Source of the DNA: Antedon mediterranea
Taxonomy: Eukaryota > Echinodermata > Crinoidea > Comatulida > Antedonidae
Length of the DNA stretch: 64,000 bases
Direction: 5' to 3'
Assembly: GCF_964355755.1 (NCBI RefSeq)
Contig: NC_092676.1
Coordinates: 6,058,288-6,122,287, forward strand
Positions 31,869-45,100 of this stretch are shown one piece after another; positions within the stretch are counted from its first letter, which is position 1, and each line of letters opens with the position of its first letter. The position numbers and the translations under genes are program-made. Below the pieces are notes generated by a model. The model had not been told where the DNA came from, did no database searches, and saw only the letters and a program-made list of their open reading frames with translations.

Positions 31869-32049
31869 AAGCTTGGTTCCCACTAGAACGTAACGCAAGG
31901 ACGTAAACGCAACGCAAGCGTTTTAACCAATGATAAGCGAAGTTATAGACAGTTAGCAATCACAAGCGAATAAGCCATCGCTTGTGATTGGTCAATTCAC
32001 TTGCATTGCGTTACGTCCTTGTGTTGCGTCGCTAGTGGGAACCACGCTT
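31869..32049. mobile_element. MITE-B copy in opposite orientation
   Basis: The interior is the reverse complement of the copy at 31642-31818, which lies only about 50 bp upstream. The right end has lost one T (ACCACGCTTA). Confidence 0.9.
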
Positions 32050-32334
32050 AAGTGGGTCAAATAATTTCCGGTGTGATTATTCCTTGCTTGTGTTTCGTCC
32101 AATACAAGTGGGAAAAAGTTTATGGAAACCCACCCACACGTCATAGAAGATAAAAATGTGAGATTGCCCCCTCTATTGTTTGTATGTTGATCAAGTTGGT
32201 GATGACACTCGGGAAGGTTACATGAATCGAATACTGTACATATAAAATAATTATACATTAACCTTTAATTAAAAAAAATTATATTAGCTTAAATTAGGCT
32301 ATACTCTACTACAACACAATACTGATTTACTTTA

Positions 32335-32692
32335 AAGATGTATTATTTTCCCCCTGAAAAAAAAGTTATTTAAATTTTTTTTGCTGAATATGCCATTTTA
32401 ATGTCACATAATACATTAATAGTTATCTACTTTGACCAAAAATTAGATCGAAAAACAAATTATTTACCTGAAAAATGTAAATTTAAGAAAAAAAATAGTC
32501 AAATTGGCTGCCAGCCAATGGATTTTTGGTTGAATTTAACCATTTATTATGTTATTTTATAAGTGAAAACATAATTTTTTCTGGTTTTTTTTTTCTACGC
32601 ATAGTGATTCACTTAAAACTACAAAATAACCTATTGAAAGTCTGATTTAATTAATCTTCATTTTTTCATGTTTTTGGGGGACAATACATATT
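32335..32692. mobile_element. MITE-E copy 1
   Basis: A 358-bp element flanked by TA. The ends AAGATGTATTATTTTCCCCC and GGGGGACAATACATATT are inverted repeats, and the interior is AT-rich and non-coding. A related copy lies at 51576-51913. Confidence 0.85.
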
Positions 32693-33144
32693 TAAGTAAC
32701 GTACCAGCTAGTGATAAACAATGTGTTGCTTTGGTTACCTGGTGATAGACCCGATAGACACTTCGCTGCTTTTGGTAAGCCCCTCAGACAAATCCAGGTA
32801 TTGCGTTTATAATTAAGAGTTCGTGCCAATGGTAATTGTACTGTGATTTTCCTATCTTGTCTACATATATACCTTTGGTTAAAACCTCATAGATGTTATC
32901 TGCTGCCCACCGCTTTTCAAGACTGATTCACATCCGACCACCTGATCCTTGTTTGCCATTTTCCAATGTGTTTAATTTTATTTTTTTAACAACGTTGTGG
33001 TTTGGAAAGCCTTGATTAAATTAAATTTAATAAAATATTTATTTTGAAACTGTTTTTTTTTTTTATTTTCGAGTAAATCCTTTTAAAAGATCGATTACTT
33101 TATTATTATAATGTAATTAATGCATTTCGAAAATATGGCCATTA

Positions 33145-33325
33145 AAGCTTGATTCCCACTAGAACTTAACGCAAGGACGTAAACGCAACGCAAGCGGTTT
33201 AACCAATGACAAGCGAAGTTATAGACAGTTAGCAATCACAAGCGAATAAGCCATCGCTTGTGATTGGTAAATTCACTTGCGTTGCGTTACGTCCTTGTGT
33301 TGCATCGCTAGTGGGAACCACGCTT
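33145..33325. mobile_element. MITE-B copy, TA-flanked
   Basis: A 181-bp palindrome beginning AAGCTTGATTCCCACTAG and ending CTAGTGGGAACCACGCTT, with TA on each side. The interior matches the copy at 31869. Confidence 0.92.
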
Positions 33326-33431
33326 TATTTGATCTTACCGTAAAAATGTAACTACGTATGCGTACCCCGTTTAATTTGTTTAGGGTATACTCGAATCAGA
33401 TAAATATATATTTAAACACAAATCATTTTTA

Positions 33432-33580
33432 AAGCTTGGTTCCCACTAGCACGCAAAGCAAAGTAAGCCGCAATTAATTTGACCAATCACAAACGATGGA
33501 TTTTCTGAACTGTCGCTTGCCATTGGTCACCTCGCTTGCGTTGCGGTTACATTGTCTTGTGTCTCTAGTGTGAACCATTG
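33432..33580. mobile_element. MITE-B copy, diverged
   Basis: AAGCTTGGTTCCCACTAGCA at the left and TCTAGTGTGAACCATTG at the right. The interior has ACCAATCACAAACGATGG and an inverted CGCTTGCGTTGCGG. Confidence 0.85.
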
Positions 33581-34169
33581 TTTGGTCTTAAAAAACTGAT
33601 GATGGTAATTATAATAACTTATAACAATGAATCTCAAAATAATTTTATCGAATGCGAATGTAAGCTTCATTTAGCTTATATACTAAGAGGGGGATTATAA
33701 TACTTGGCTCTGTAGACGTCTAGCCATCCACGCATACGGTAATTTATATTAACAACATTTTGTTGTAATATTTTTTTTACGTTTAATTATTAAATTCTGT
33801 AAACCACACAATCGCTTACTGTATGTATTTGCAAAAGTGCTACATTTATACATTAAATTGTATTATTTAATGTTTATTTTATTTGATTTCTCCTACGTGA
33901 ACTTTGTCTCCGTGTGGGAATATCCAGACGCACAGTACCGTAATTCCAAAAGTATCGAGATTAACCTTTCGCCCCATCGCATTCCTACACATATTACCGT
34001 ACATCTTCCCTCAGTAGTCCACTTGAAGAGGTTTTCCACAAACCTTTTTTGTTTATTTCAGTTTTAAAAGACATGGAACTGAGAAGTGAAAAGTTCAATG
34101 AATCAACTGCTTACGACTTGCAAATGGGTTGTACTATTCGCGTCACGTGATATTATGATTTACAGTAGT

Positions 34170-34647
34170 TAATAGTAAACTAACGGGCCTTCGCGGTTGA
34201 AACTAAGCAACAGTTATTCTTTTCTAGAGTCAGTGATAGGCTGAGTTCCGTTCCTTTATGGACTATAAACTCGAATCAGTGGTGTTATAACCAACGCATA
34301 TTTGGACTCGGGAATAAAACGGCATTGTTTTCTAAAGAGGATAAAGCGATTAAGAGGATTTTTATAAAGAACAGATTGATATAAAACGTTGGATGCGTAT
34401 CATCTTATTCGATTAACGAATAGTGTTATATGTATGTTTTTGTGTTGAGGATTATCACATTTGTCTCTTTATACGGATAGCCTTTTTGTTGAAGTTGTTT
34501 CGCCTCTTTAATTAACCACCAGATTTTTTCTCCTCGAAATATCTGACGGTTTTTGGGCGTAGCTCGCAGTGTTCCTTTCAACGCACCACGTTTTGGCCTA
34601 CCTATTACTAGACGGTATCATAACTTATATCATTAACAGCTTTTAGA
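34170..34647 (+). promoter_or_regulatory. Presumed promoter and 5' UTR of the STAR-family gene
   Basis: Sequence before the ATG has mixed composition with short upstream open frames, and no clear TATA or acceptor was assigned. The region should hold the transcription start because the next exon is a first coding exon. The start itself is not located. Confidence 0.35.
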
Positions 34648-34801
34648 ATGTCTACGTCGGAGGGTGAAGAACCAGTGCCACCACCAGGACCTCAGCATAA
34701 TGCCCAATACTTAAAGGAGCTTTACAGTGATCAGACAGTCTTCAAATTGCAGCCTACACTTAAATCGTATTTTCATCATATAGAAAGATTACTAGATGAA
34801 G
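34648..34801 (+). CDS. First coding exon of a Quaking/HOW-type STAR RNA-binding protein (partial gene)
   Basis: ATG opens 51 codons plus one base, then GTGAGT. The peptide has a Pro-rich start (GEEPVPPPGPQHN) and then a QUA1-type segment, NAQYLKELYSDQTVF and LKSYFHHIERLLDE. In Quaking and HOW the homologous segment (YL.QL.....L..., HLERLLDEEI) forms the QUA1 dimerisation helices, and exon 1 ends at the same LLDE. The phase-1 end lets the next exon complete the second Glu. STAR proteins use QUA1-KH-QUA2 to bind ACUAAY-type RNA and control splicing and mRNA stability. The KH and QUA2 exons are not in the window. Which STAR subfamily member this is remains uncertain. Confidence 0.7.
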
Positions 34802-35124
34802 GTGAGTTAATAATATGTTTATTTTGTTTTTTCTTACGTTTTGCGTCGATTTCGCCAACAAATAATCGCGTTTTTTTTGTCAGAGAACTTACTTTTTTAC
34901 GACAAATCCACAAATCCAAAACTGGAGCTTTTACGTCGACAGAAAACTAGCCTACTACTATTCTTTGACAATTTTACCACGAAATGTTACCACGTCGATA
35001 GCATAGTCAGTTGGATAACTGTGTTCCATTCTACTCTTACTGTATGCTATATTACTTAGCGTAGGCCAATATTTAGTATTGGTTATCATCAGCAGTGGAC
35101 TATAAATACGAAGCCTCTGGAATT

Positions 35125-35275
35125 TGTACAGTAGAACCCATATATTGAGGAGACACCTTCGGGACACCACACCAGTGTCCCCTTATATAAGGATGACACG
35201 TCCGGGACCGTAGTGTTAAAACATTTTCCCCTCTGATGGCGTCCCAAAGGTGGTTTTCTACACAGACAGGACTCT
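35125..35275. repeat. Dispersed repeat (GTGTCCCCTTATATAAGGATGA type)
   Basis: Shares words such as GTGTCCCCTTAT, ATGACACGTC and TAGTGTTAAAACAT with segments at 17790-17965 and 19440-19590. Non-coding. Confidence 0.5.
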
Positions 35276-35954
35276 ATATGGAAAATCCACCACTCACGGT
35301 GGTGTATAATAATATGACTATCATACGAAGTATTCTTCTTAAAAAGATCTCGGGGTTAGGCATACTTTCTCTTCTATTTACATGAAGACCTGTAGGCCCA
35401 TTATTATGTATCGGTAAATGTACCTTACCTACAGCGTTGGCTTGCAGGGGGTACTGGAAGACTGCAGGACTGTATCAATTGCCTTGAAGATATAATTCGT
35501 ATCTCTCGCTATAAGCAAACATCTTCTTCTGGATGGAGGAATCCTATTTGTTAGCACACACTGAAAAAGTGTAATAAGCAATTTGTTTCGGAGGGAATAG
35601 AAACTATAAAGTTATAAAACTCAATATGTTTTCTCTCAAGTATATATATAATATGTAATTGTTTCCACTAGCCCTACTACTAGAACTAAGTTAAGATTCG
35701 AACAAGTGCAGAATAACATAGTTCAGGATAGCAGTTAATTGTATTCTGATGCGTTCAAGGCTTACATCAGTCAAATCAATTTCCTACCATTTGGCCTATG
35801 TCATGCCGACTGTCAAGTGTGACTTAAGTTAATTGAAATCGTAGAAGCACTGAACAAGGCAATCGACCATAATGACTTGATCCTCACTCAGGTGATTTAT
35901 TTGGAAAATAAGAGTAGATATTTTAAGGTTATTTTTACAAAGAGCTTAATAATT

Positions 35955-36117
35955 TTTGATAGAGGTACTGTATCTTAGTTTTAATAGAGGTATCACTATC
36001 TTTGATTTTAATAGAAAGATCGTAGTTTATAATAGAGATATCTTAGTTTTTAGTATAGAGAGATATCTTAGTTTTTAATAGAAATATCTTAGTTTATAAT
36101 AGAGATATCTTTGATCT
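35955..36117 (+). repeat. ATAGAGATATCTTAGTTTTA minisatellite, left part
   Basis: About 20-bp degenerate units of ATAGAGATATCTTAGTTTTA. The array is interrupted by MITE-C and continues after it. Confidence 0.8.
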
Positions 36118-36119
36118 TA

Positions 36120-36693
36120 AAGCTCAGGTACAGGCATGAATTTTAAAGATAATATCTGGTTAATTGTACATAAATCAAATATTTGTAACAGAAATCAACA
36201 TGAATTTCCCTTAATATGATCAAATACAAAATTTGGCAAAATTCTGCCATAAAAACCAGGAAGACTTTTTTTCAGTAGTTAGTAGTTTAACCTAATGTAA
36301 TAACATGTCTGGTGACTCCCTAGAAGGTGAAAAAAGATGGTGGATATACGGTGGATAATTTTTGCTATAGTATGTAAATAAAAATCTGAAGTTGAATAAA
36401 ACTACCAGAAATGTAAAATTCAAGTTATACAGTATTACCTATATTTAGTCATCTGATAACATTTTTTACCACACCGTTTATTTTTTATAGCTTTTTAAAA
36501 TGACTCTCTATTTACAAAATTTGTGTACAAAAGAATAGAGATTTTACTGTGTAATTTGAACTATAAGAAAGTGCTTATTTTCAACAAGCTTGTGTAACAC
36601 AAATAAAATCCCAACAATTATGAAACAGAAACTATAGATCGATAATTATTGGAATGTATGATCAATAGAAATTTTTTGCCCGCACCTGGCCTT
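36120..36693. mobile_element. MITE-C copy 2, inserted in a minisatellite
   Basis: A 574-bp element with ends AAGCTCAGGTACAGGCA and GCACCTGGCCTT, flanked by TA. It is in the opposite orientation to the copy at 12320-12862 and shares its interior (GGTTAATTGTACATAAA, ATGGTGGATATACGGTGG). Confidence 0.9.
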
Positions 36694-36695
36694 TA

Positions 36696-36835
36696 ATAGG
36701 GAGATGTTTTAGATTGTTAGTATATATCTTAGTTTTGGATAGAGAGATTCTAAGATTTTAATAGAGATATCTTAGTTTAGAGATCCTATTTTAAGATAAA
36801 AGTATCTTAGTTTTAATAGAGTTTACCTTAGTTTT
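36696..36835 (+). repeat. ATAGAGATATCTTAGTTTTA minisatellite, right part
   Basis: The same unit as at 35955-36117, resuming immediately after the TA that follows MITE-C. Confidence 0.75.
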
Positions 36836-36892
36836 CAACTTTTTTCTTATACTAGATATATTTATAATTCATATTTATTTGTTTTTTTAAAC

Positions 36893-36992
36893 AGTAGCTC
36901 AATGGTTGCATAGGGGTTATTTCGCGGGTGCGGCGCACAAAGCATTTCGTTTGCGTACTGGTACTGGTTCAAATAACCGTCTCACAGAGACA
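36893..36992 (+). repeat. Possible tRNA-derived sequence
   Basis: The A-box-like TAGCTCAATGG and B-box-like GGTTCAAATAA are about 70 bp apart, with a GC-rich interior (TTCGCGGGTGCGGCGCAC). No stable cloverleaf was found by eye. Confidence 0.3.
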
Positions 36993-38044
36993 TCTGGTAG
37001 CCATTGACTTGAAGTTGGCATTTGGATGTGTTACTTTTAAATGTAGGCCTACAGTATGAGAGTGACTACTACCAAATTACACAGTCACAAAACAACTTAT
37101 AAAACAGTTCATATATACAGTTAAAACATTGCTGGGAATTATAAATTTCTGTTGAAGCAGGCTCTAATGAAGTTGCATCTAGTAAGTTGACTTTGTTGTA
37201 CAACTCTATCAAGTACTGATGGTATCTTCCGACCTCTGTATTCCAAAATAATCCCTACATGAAATAATTAAATAAGAATAAGAAAATTGGGTTTAAATAG
37301 TATACTATCTATGAAACTTGTTTTTAACTTACTAAATACACAGTATAGTAGTTCCGTAAATATGGAAAGTATAATAATTATTCAATTTTACAAATAAATA
37401 AAGAAATGCTGTAGAAATAAAGAAATACAATATCTGTACATTTTCAAGGAACTTGCATCGTCTGGTCAGCACATGTTTAAACATAATTAATATGATTTTC
37501 CTCCTAAGAGTGTGCTTAGTCATAGAGTTCTTAGAGTTGATTTGATTTGATTTGGAATTGAACATAAATACAAATCATGTAACTTATTTAATAATTCTCT
37601 ACGATAGAGCTCTTGTTTTGATGCTTTGACATTGTACAGACTCGTGCTTCAGTGCGATATCCCAGTTGTCCGACTGTTGTGAGTTTTAGTATTTAACCGG
37701 CCTATTTAATGTCCTAAAGTGTGCGAGTTGACAAAATGTGCTTAAAGTGTTTCAAGTGTACGAATGTCAGATGACTTGTGTGCGACGTATACCCTCTTTT
37801 GATGCCCCCAGCTTTACGATTAGTGTTTATACTCTATGAGTAATTATTGTTACATCATCATTTGTTTTTTTTATATCAACACAGACTTGTTATGAGAGAA
37901 TATACACTCCTACCTATATAAACATACATTGCAACTATTTAAAGAAACATGGCAAATTGCCCTTAATTTTGTTAGAGAAATTAAAGCTTATTACAATATT
38001 AACTAATATTGTTTTGAAATGTCAATTAGAAAATCTGCGAGACA

Positions 38045-38112
38045 AAAACAAAATCGGTGAAACCGAGACTCGAACTCGAATTCTTCTGGTTGCTTATTAT
38101 TAGACCACTAAA
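38045..38112 (-). repeat. tRNA-Glu-like pseudogene or SINE head
   Basis: On the minus strand GTGGTCTAATAAT resembles an A box and GTTCGAGTCTCGG a B box, spaced as in a tRNA. The D and anticodon arms are damaged and the acceptor stem is not closed, so it is unlikely to be a functional tRNA. Confidence 0.4.
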
Positions 38113-38444
38113 GGAATATACAGTAACCATGACTACATGCTAGTATACAGAATGAAGTTTACATTATAAATCTAATTGTCATGTTCCTTCGATTTGATTT
38201 CTTCGTTCTAAAAAAAATGATTTTAATAGAGGTCGTCAAAGCATATAAATTTAATTCATTTTTTATTGGTCCCAGCGTAACAAGAGAATTTTGATTTATA
38301 TCTGATTAAAATGTATACATAAAATTTGTTTTATTACAGTTTTATGCAGGGAGTTGTGTTTTACAACTCCCTGGTTTTATGCGTTTAATATTCTAATATA
38401 GTACAATGCAGTTATTATACTATGATTACGGATTGAATAATTGA

Positions 38445-38640
38445 ATAGAGCCGGCCTCTAATAACGGTACACCTTTGGGACCCAACCCAAAGTTAGTCAA
38501 ACCCCCTACAAAAGGTTTCTCTTAAACTGGGTTGAATTTAAAACGTTATATCACCCCTTCATGGGAAATTGCGCTTTTATAGGGGACGTCAGTAACTATA
38601 ACCCCTCCGCTGGGACACCCCTTTATGACGGTACGGTACT
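38445..38640. repeat. Dispersed repeat (CCTTTGGGACC / GGGACACCCCTTTATGAC)
   Basis: Word composition is like the segments at 19440 and 35125 (paired GGGAC and CCTCTAATA-type motifs). Non-coding and diverged. Confidence 0.4.
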
Positions 38641-40468
38641 GTATTATAAACCTATTTTAAAACCGCAACTATATATTTTCAATAAAATATATGTTTGAAA
38701 TGATATAAACCAAGCAAATTGTAAACAATGGTTATGTAGAATGACTAACACAATTTAAAGCATTATCACGGTACCGTTGACCCAGAGGGCGAGCTGTCAA
38801 CAATTTACTCTCACTTCCGGCTCCCAGAGCCAAAAAACAAGTGGTACGCTGAAGAAACAAGGTCAGCGTATCTTGTCATGGACGCTCACTAAAGTTGTTC
38901 AATTTAAAAAACTTAGTCATAAATAATTAATTATTCATTCATGCGAATATCCCAAAATAGTAAGGTTGAATTATTTAACGGACCTTGTTATCCCGGAATA
39001 TACTAGAATCCACCCTTTTTGTTGACAATTTTTTATATACATACATACAATACATTATTTCGCCGTGTTTGAAGTATATAAACTTATAGTGGTTTTATAG
39101 GCTATTAACTTAGCAGCTTACTGAAATAATAGACCAAACATCAATCTATCAATCAGTATAAGATTTGTTATTTTCTCAATAAAATACGAAATACTTTTGG
39201 TCTTCTTCTTCAGAATAGTAAAATGTAATTCTTTCATCTGTTTCCGTCCGTTCATTTTACTTTATTCATTTTGTTGCTCTCTTTCTCGTTTTCCACATTG
39301 TTAGTTACCATCACCTAATTAGTAAGTTTTGCTAGTACAGTAGGCCTAGTAGCCCAACACGAGTATTCTCCCAACTTTGTCTTATACAGAGATGCATTTT
39401 TCTTTTTTAATTGAAAGCATACATATCATACTAACTATCGTATAAAATGAAATTCTATTTATAGCAAAATAATTCCATAGGAACATTAGAAATGTCTACC
39501 GATTTAAAAAGTATATGTAGAAGTGTTGCCTTCGAGGATTAAAATAATTTCCATGGAAAAAAAGTTTCATAGTCAAAGAATTTACAAAGGTTACTTTTTT
39601 ATCGAGTGTGTTTATATAGGAACCAACGTTTACCCAGCCACTGGCGAGACGTATACGGTATTTTAAGTAGTATTCACTATTTTAAAAACCTGATAAACCT
39701 GAGATAATTTCATTAAAAACTAGTTCATCAGAATATAAATTTGTAAAAACATAAATTTAACGTTTCTAACAGAACGGTATCCTGTGTAATCATTCATCCG
39801 TGACAAAGCGTTGATGCCGTTTTGACACCCGCGTGTACAAATGTTGAGATGATCATCCGTGCGTGACCAAGCGAGCATTCGTGAGCGCGCGCGTCCGGAT
39901 GTCGATGAAACTGTTTATCTATGCGCGCGCGTCGTTTAATCTGAGAAAAATTTTCAAAAAATGGTAATAGGCCTAGTCATATGAGAACAATTATACCCAG
40001 TGCCTTCTAACCATAAAATATGTACAAAATTGACGTATGAGGTATGTCGTCCCCTTGTGGTTGTTGGTAACATTCTTTCTAATTAAGTGGTTTGTTGCTG
40101 AACTATTAACCCGAACGTTTAATCACCTGAAATTTTAAAAAGACGTGTCGTCATCAGATATTTATTGAATTTCCTTCGCAATTAAAAAAAAGTTTTTTAT
40201 AGGGCCTAATGAAACAGGCAATCACAATCACAGACTGAGATCGACGAGAAACTCCGGTATGGAAAGCGGTTAAATGTTAAATATAATAAGTTTTTTGTAG
40301 GCCTGTAAAAGATAGAACAACAACGTAAGAATAATAGTACTAAGAAAATGTATTATGTTTTGATCATATAAATGGATCCTATATTCAGAATACTCAGCGG
40401 TAAAGATAAAACAAATTCAACGCGTTTCAAATATGGTAGTTATGTTCTGTGAAACTAATAATTCAACA

Positions 40469-40617
40469 GTCAATAGGTGGTATCTGAAAAACTATAGCAA
40501 GTCATAAACGTTGCTGTCTGCATAAATGCTGTACTTTAACACGTCGTACACTGTCCTGTAGTATGCAGACAGCAACGTTTATGACTTGCTATAGTTTTTC
40601 AGATACCACCTATTGAC
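40469..40617. repeat. Perfect 56-bp inverted repeat with 37-bp loop
   Basis: The left arm begins GTCAATAGGTGGTATCTG and ends GTTGCTGTCTGCATA, and the right arm is its exact complement with no mismatch across 56 bp. It lies in otherwise ordinary AT-rich DNA. Confidence 0.95.
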
Positions 40618-41384
40618 AGTAGCAGAATTGGGTGGTATCTTACAGCAGAGGTGTTTATTTAGAGCAGATTGGCCGACCAACAAAAAATAAAGAATAATTA
40701 GTTATACGACAATGATGATATTTAATCAAGAAGATACAAGACACAGCACAAAAAGTACATCTGGATATAATAAACGAAAACATCATAATAAAAAAGAAAA
40801 CATCGTGCTATCAAAATTTGATCTAAAAAACTGTCTACTTTAGTTTCCTGATTGTTGAAAAATACAATATGTTACATTTTTTATTTTATGGTATTGACGT
40901 CTAACAACTTTTTTTAATGTTACATTGCATGTTTTAAGATAAACATCGGAAAATAGAAAATTTCCTTTAAAATTAAAGATTACTCCAATTGAGGTCATAG
41001 ATAAACTAACAGTTAATTAAATTGAAGTAGAGAGAGCAAAGATTGATAAGGCCATTAACCCCCTAGGTCAAAAGTTGTTAACACGAAGGAAACCTGATGA
41101 AAATGTTGCCTGCAACAGTTGTTGCACTTTAATACTTATCTTAACCGTCTTTTTACTCCCCCTTATTGGCTTTCGTGGTTAACCACCACCTTTATCCATT
41201 CAATGCCATCGATTTTCTTACCTCTCTCTTTATCTTTCTTCTTTCTTCTCTTTTTTTTTCTTTTAAAACATTCATTCCGGATAAATACTTGTATAGGGTT
41301 TCTATTTTCCCCCAAATTTGACATTTTATATTTTTTTAAACATTTTTTATTGTATTTTCTGTTTGATCAATTTCCATGCTGAAA

Positions 41385-41518
41385 TCTCTGTCTACACTAT
41401 CAAACTTTATGTGACAAAAAATGTGATGTGTGCCCATATGGACCTGATGATGTCATATCACTACCATATTTAAGCATATCACACACCTTTTTTTCAGGTA
41501 AAGTTTGAAAGAGGCTTT
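41385..41518. mobile_element. MITE-A copy 7
   Basis: The left end TCTGTCTACACTATCAAAC is intact. The right end is degraded (AAAGTTTGAAAGAGGCTTTG). The interior holds ATGTGATGTGTGCCCATATG. Confidence 0.8.
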
Positions 41519-41939
41519 GCAGATCATCCTACTTGTTTTCTGCTGCATTTTTGTTATAACCAGTAAAAGATAAACATAGTAAATAATTATCTAATAGTTA
41601 CAGTGTAGTTTATTAAACTTAGTTAGGCATTTACAATACTAGAGCCAATAGTATCGGGCACTTGCAGTATTTATAGTTTTTCCGTATAGTAACATTAAAC
41701 AAGAATGGATCAATCCAAACTCAAATTTATTAGACAGAAGACTGTCGAATCACGTTGATATACTTTCTCAAATTGTGTTTACCATTTAATTTGTTTATTT
41801 ATACTATATTGCTTGGATATGCAGTGAGAATGGTTAATAAACATTTAAGAAACTCAGGCATAATTAACTCGAATAACTGAGAGAAAATAGTAAGCATGCG
41901 TATTCTGTATAAATGTGTCCGGCTTCCATTCTTTTACCA

Positions 41940-42140
41940 AAAGTCAATCGATGTATATGGCGCGCCATTACTTGAATAACTGACAGCTTGGTGCGCCATA
42001 GATGTATATTGACCACCGAAACGCCAAAGTATAATTATAACGCGCTAAACTGCCATTTATTTGTAGTACAGAGATATATAGTTTTTATAGATATATATAT
42101 CATCAGAGAAAATGACATCTTGGCGCGCCATACACGTTGA
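41940..42140. other. Segment with repeated GGCGCGCCA sites
   Basis: TGGCGCGCCAT occurs at the two ends, with related GGTGCGCCAT and AACGCGCTAA between, in AT-rich surroundings. It may be an eroded palindromic element. Confidence 0.3.
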
Positions 42141-42149
42141 ACAAACGAG

Positions 42150-45100
42150 TTAAATTCAATTGTAATATGTCTATTTGTGTGGTTGTTGGAAACATTTTAA
42201 AATTGAATAGATTTACTTTTCATCGTTTGTAATCCTTGTTGTCCAAAGGAAGTTATGAATCAACAAGTTTTGAGAGGGATTTAATTTGATTTGATAGTTA
42301 AACAAGTGCAGGTCAGTAAGAAAAAAAATGTCAGTAAAAAAGATTCAATAGATTTGCACACGAGCACGATCTTGAAACTTGAACAGTATAGCAAGAATTA
42401 TTATATTTTATGATTATTGTAGTTTTTTAATTCATTTTTCCCTACACCATTTGTTTTAATGTGTATAGCAGAACATACTGTATATTCAGATATTGATTTG
42501 GTTTTGCTCACTATCTAGCTGTTTTTAACATAGAAACCGCGGTCCCCATAGAGATCTGGTTTGATGTGTAGCAGCATCATTATTTTTGGATGAATAAAGA
42601 AAGAAAGAAAGATATGTGCATTTCGCTATACTTGGGCGAAAATGTTCAGTGATGGTTTTTTTTTGCTTATACTTATAGCGTTTAAAAGCTTTACTTTTGA
42701 AAGTATGATTTAGAAGTGCCTGACAGCTCTTGAAAAAAGGCAGATAAGAAAAATGTGCGACTTATTTTAGATCATACACACTTATTCATAAGGGTCTGGG
42801 GAATACATTATGTGGTTTAGTACCTGACTAGAATCGGATGAGGTACAACCTTAATATGAAAACCACGACAACATTACGTCATTAGAATAAAATAAACTTA
42901 CATGATCGTCTGTTTCTCGAGTGTTCATCAGCCAGTTTGTCAATTATTGAATGACTGGTAACTTTCGATTTATCCGCTTGTAATAAGAAGGTTTTCTCGG
43001 GTATAATGATAATATTGAAACAAGTCTCAGCCTGTGTCTGAATTAGCTAGCATATGCTTAATATAATAATGAGGAGAAACTGGCATACAGTGAGTAACAA
43101 TATCAGTTTAGAATATTTCTCGTAGAATAGATTAGAAGCCGTTTCTCGGTACTGTATTTCAATATGTACTGATCAAGGAAAATTCTGTGATACAGCATCT
43201 CATGTTTTCACGCTGCTGCTCTGGCCAGCTACGCTCCATGAGGACTACTCATTCATAAGTTAAATCAAGCAGCAGTTATATAAGGCCGACAGTTTTGCGA
43301 CTAAACTCGACTATAATTTGTAGATCCCAGTTGCTGGACCCAAAAAACGTCTGGGAAAAGATAGTCTATGAGGGCTCATGGTTGAACGATTTTGGATTCT
43401 CGCCCTTTGATTGGTTGACGCGAATCAACAGATTGTGGAAGATTTTCTCACTTGTACCACCATGAAGTAACGTTGTCTCTAGAGGGTATTCAGTTGCATG
43501 TCTGTTGAGTTCAAAATTGACCATTTTTAAATGGGCATGTGATTCATAATTGAAGAACTATTTTTGATTTGTATGTATTTCTGCGATTAAAGGAGACCTT
43601 TTTTAAAAAATAAATATATCTGAGGAAAGAACAATGATTAATTTTAAAATGTCGAGCAGAGTTTTTTGTAAGAAATATTTCTTGTTCATATTGTATTATT
43701 ATATTGTAGACTCAAAGTAACCTAACCCGTAAACTATCCTCCATTATAAAAGCATCACATGTGATTCATGTGACACTGTATTGCATAATTGCCCTTGATA
43801 CTGGTGTGGAGAAACAGTGTACAGAGAACCGGGCGCAGCAGCATCGAGCAGACTGAATTCAAACAGGCCTGACAAAACATCAGCTTTTCAGACGTTCTTT
43901 TGTATTGTTTTTAACAATTAATATTCCCATTGAATAGTAATAGTACGTAAGCCTAATTGTACTATACCTGAAATGTCTAGTCTAACTCATGTTAATTAAT
44001 TGTCTGTAGCAACGGACCTGATCGGTTACCGTCGTCTTCCGCTGCACCACGGGACTCAAATCTCCGACAACCGCCGAGACAGTTTATCTCCGCTTTATGT
44101 CAACATGGATTTCCACAATTTACACTAGAAAGAGCGTTACTGCTCTCAATAACCGACAGACAGACATTTCGTTAGTCAAAGATAATACACACTTTACGTT
44201 TGTGATGTTGATTGAATGTTCCGTAAACGGCCGTCGGCTTTATTAAGTGACTCACATATCTTTCTACGACCTTTCAGAATGACGAGGCTCAAAATTGCTT
44301 TATTACATGATTGTGTGCCAACGCGTCAACGATGTCTTAAAACGCACTCATTCACAATTGGCTTTAAATTAATCAAATGAGGTAATTTTATAGTGGTAAT
44401 ATACTGTGCGAGTGTAACAATTTAAATAATTTTTATGAATAGGCAATATCTACACAAAATTGGTGTATATGTGTGTAAAACCACTTTAGAAATGTGGATA
44501 TTGAGAACGCGCTCGTGTGTCAGATGATTAGCGCATGTTTAAAAACCGTACGAGTTTGAAAAACGCGTTGTTGCGTCAGATTATGACGCGTTTGTGTTAC
44601 TGATGGTATACAGTAAAACCTACGTACTCCTAATCATTAATTATTTTCCTCATTTCTGAATCTTGATCCATAAGGTTAACCAGGCCGTTTGATTTCATAA
44701 CGGTTGCCCTTGGCACATATAATTCGGTCACATGCATTTAGCCTTGATACAATTATTAGATAACATAATTACATCCATACAATTTAGAAAATTGTTCTTT
44801 TTATACAAATAACAAGACGACATTCGGAATGATGGTTAATGCGATCAACATTATTAGCTGAAGTCCAACATTTTCTTCTCGCGTTGAATTTTAAGTTGAG
44901 CTAAATTAATCCGTTTTAACAAAATTACCTATATTTTGGATTAGATATAGAGATAGGCCTATTAAAAGATTATTAAGATATTAGCTCAAGTACAACATTT
45001 TCTTTAAGTTGAGCTGAATTAATCCGTTTTAATTACAGACCAAATTATCTATAGTTTGGATTAGATTTAGGGATATAAAGATGGATAATCAGACCAATAA

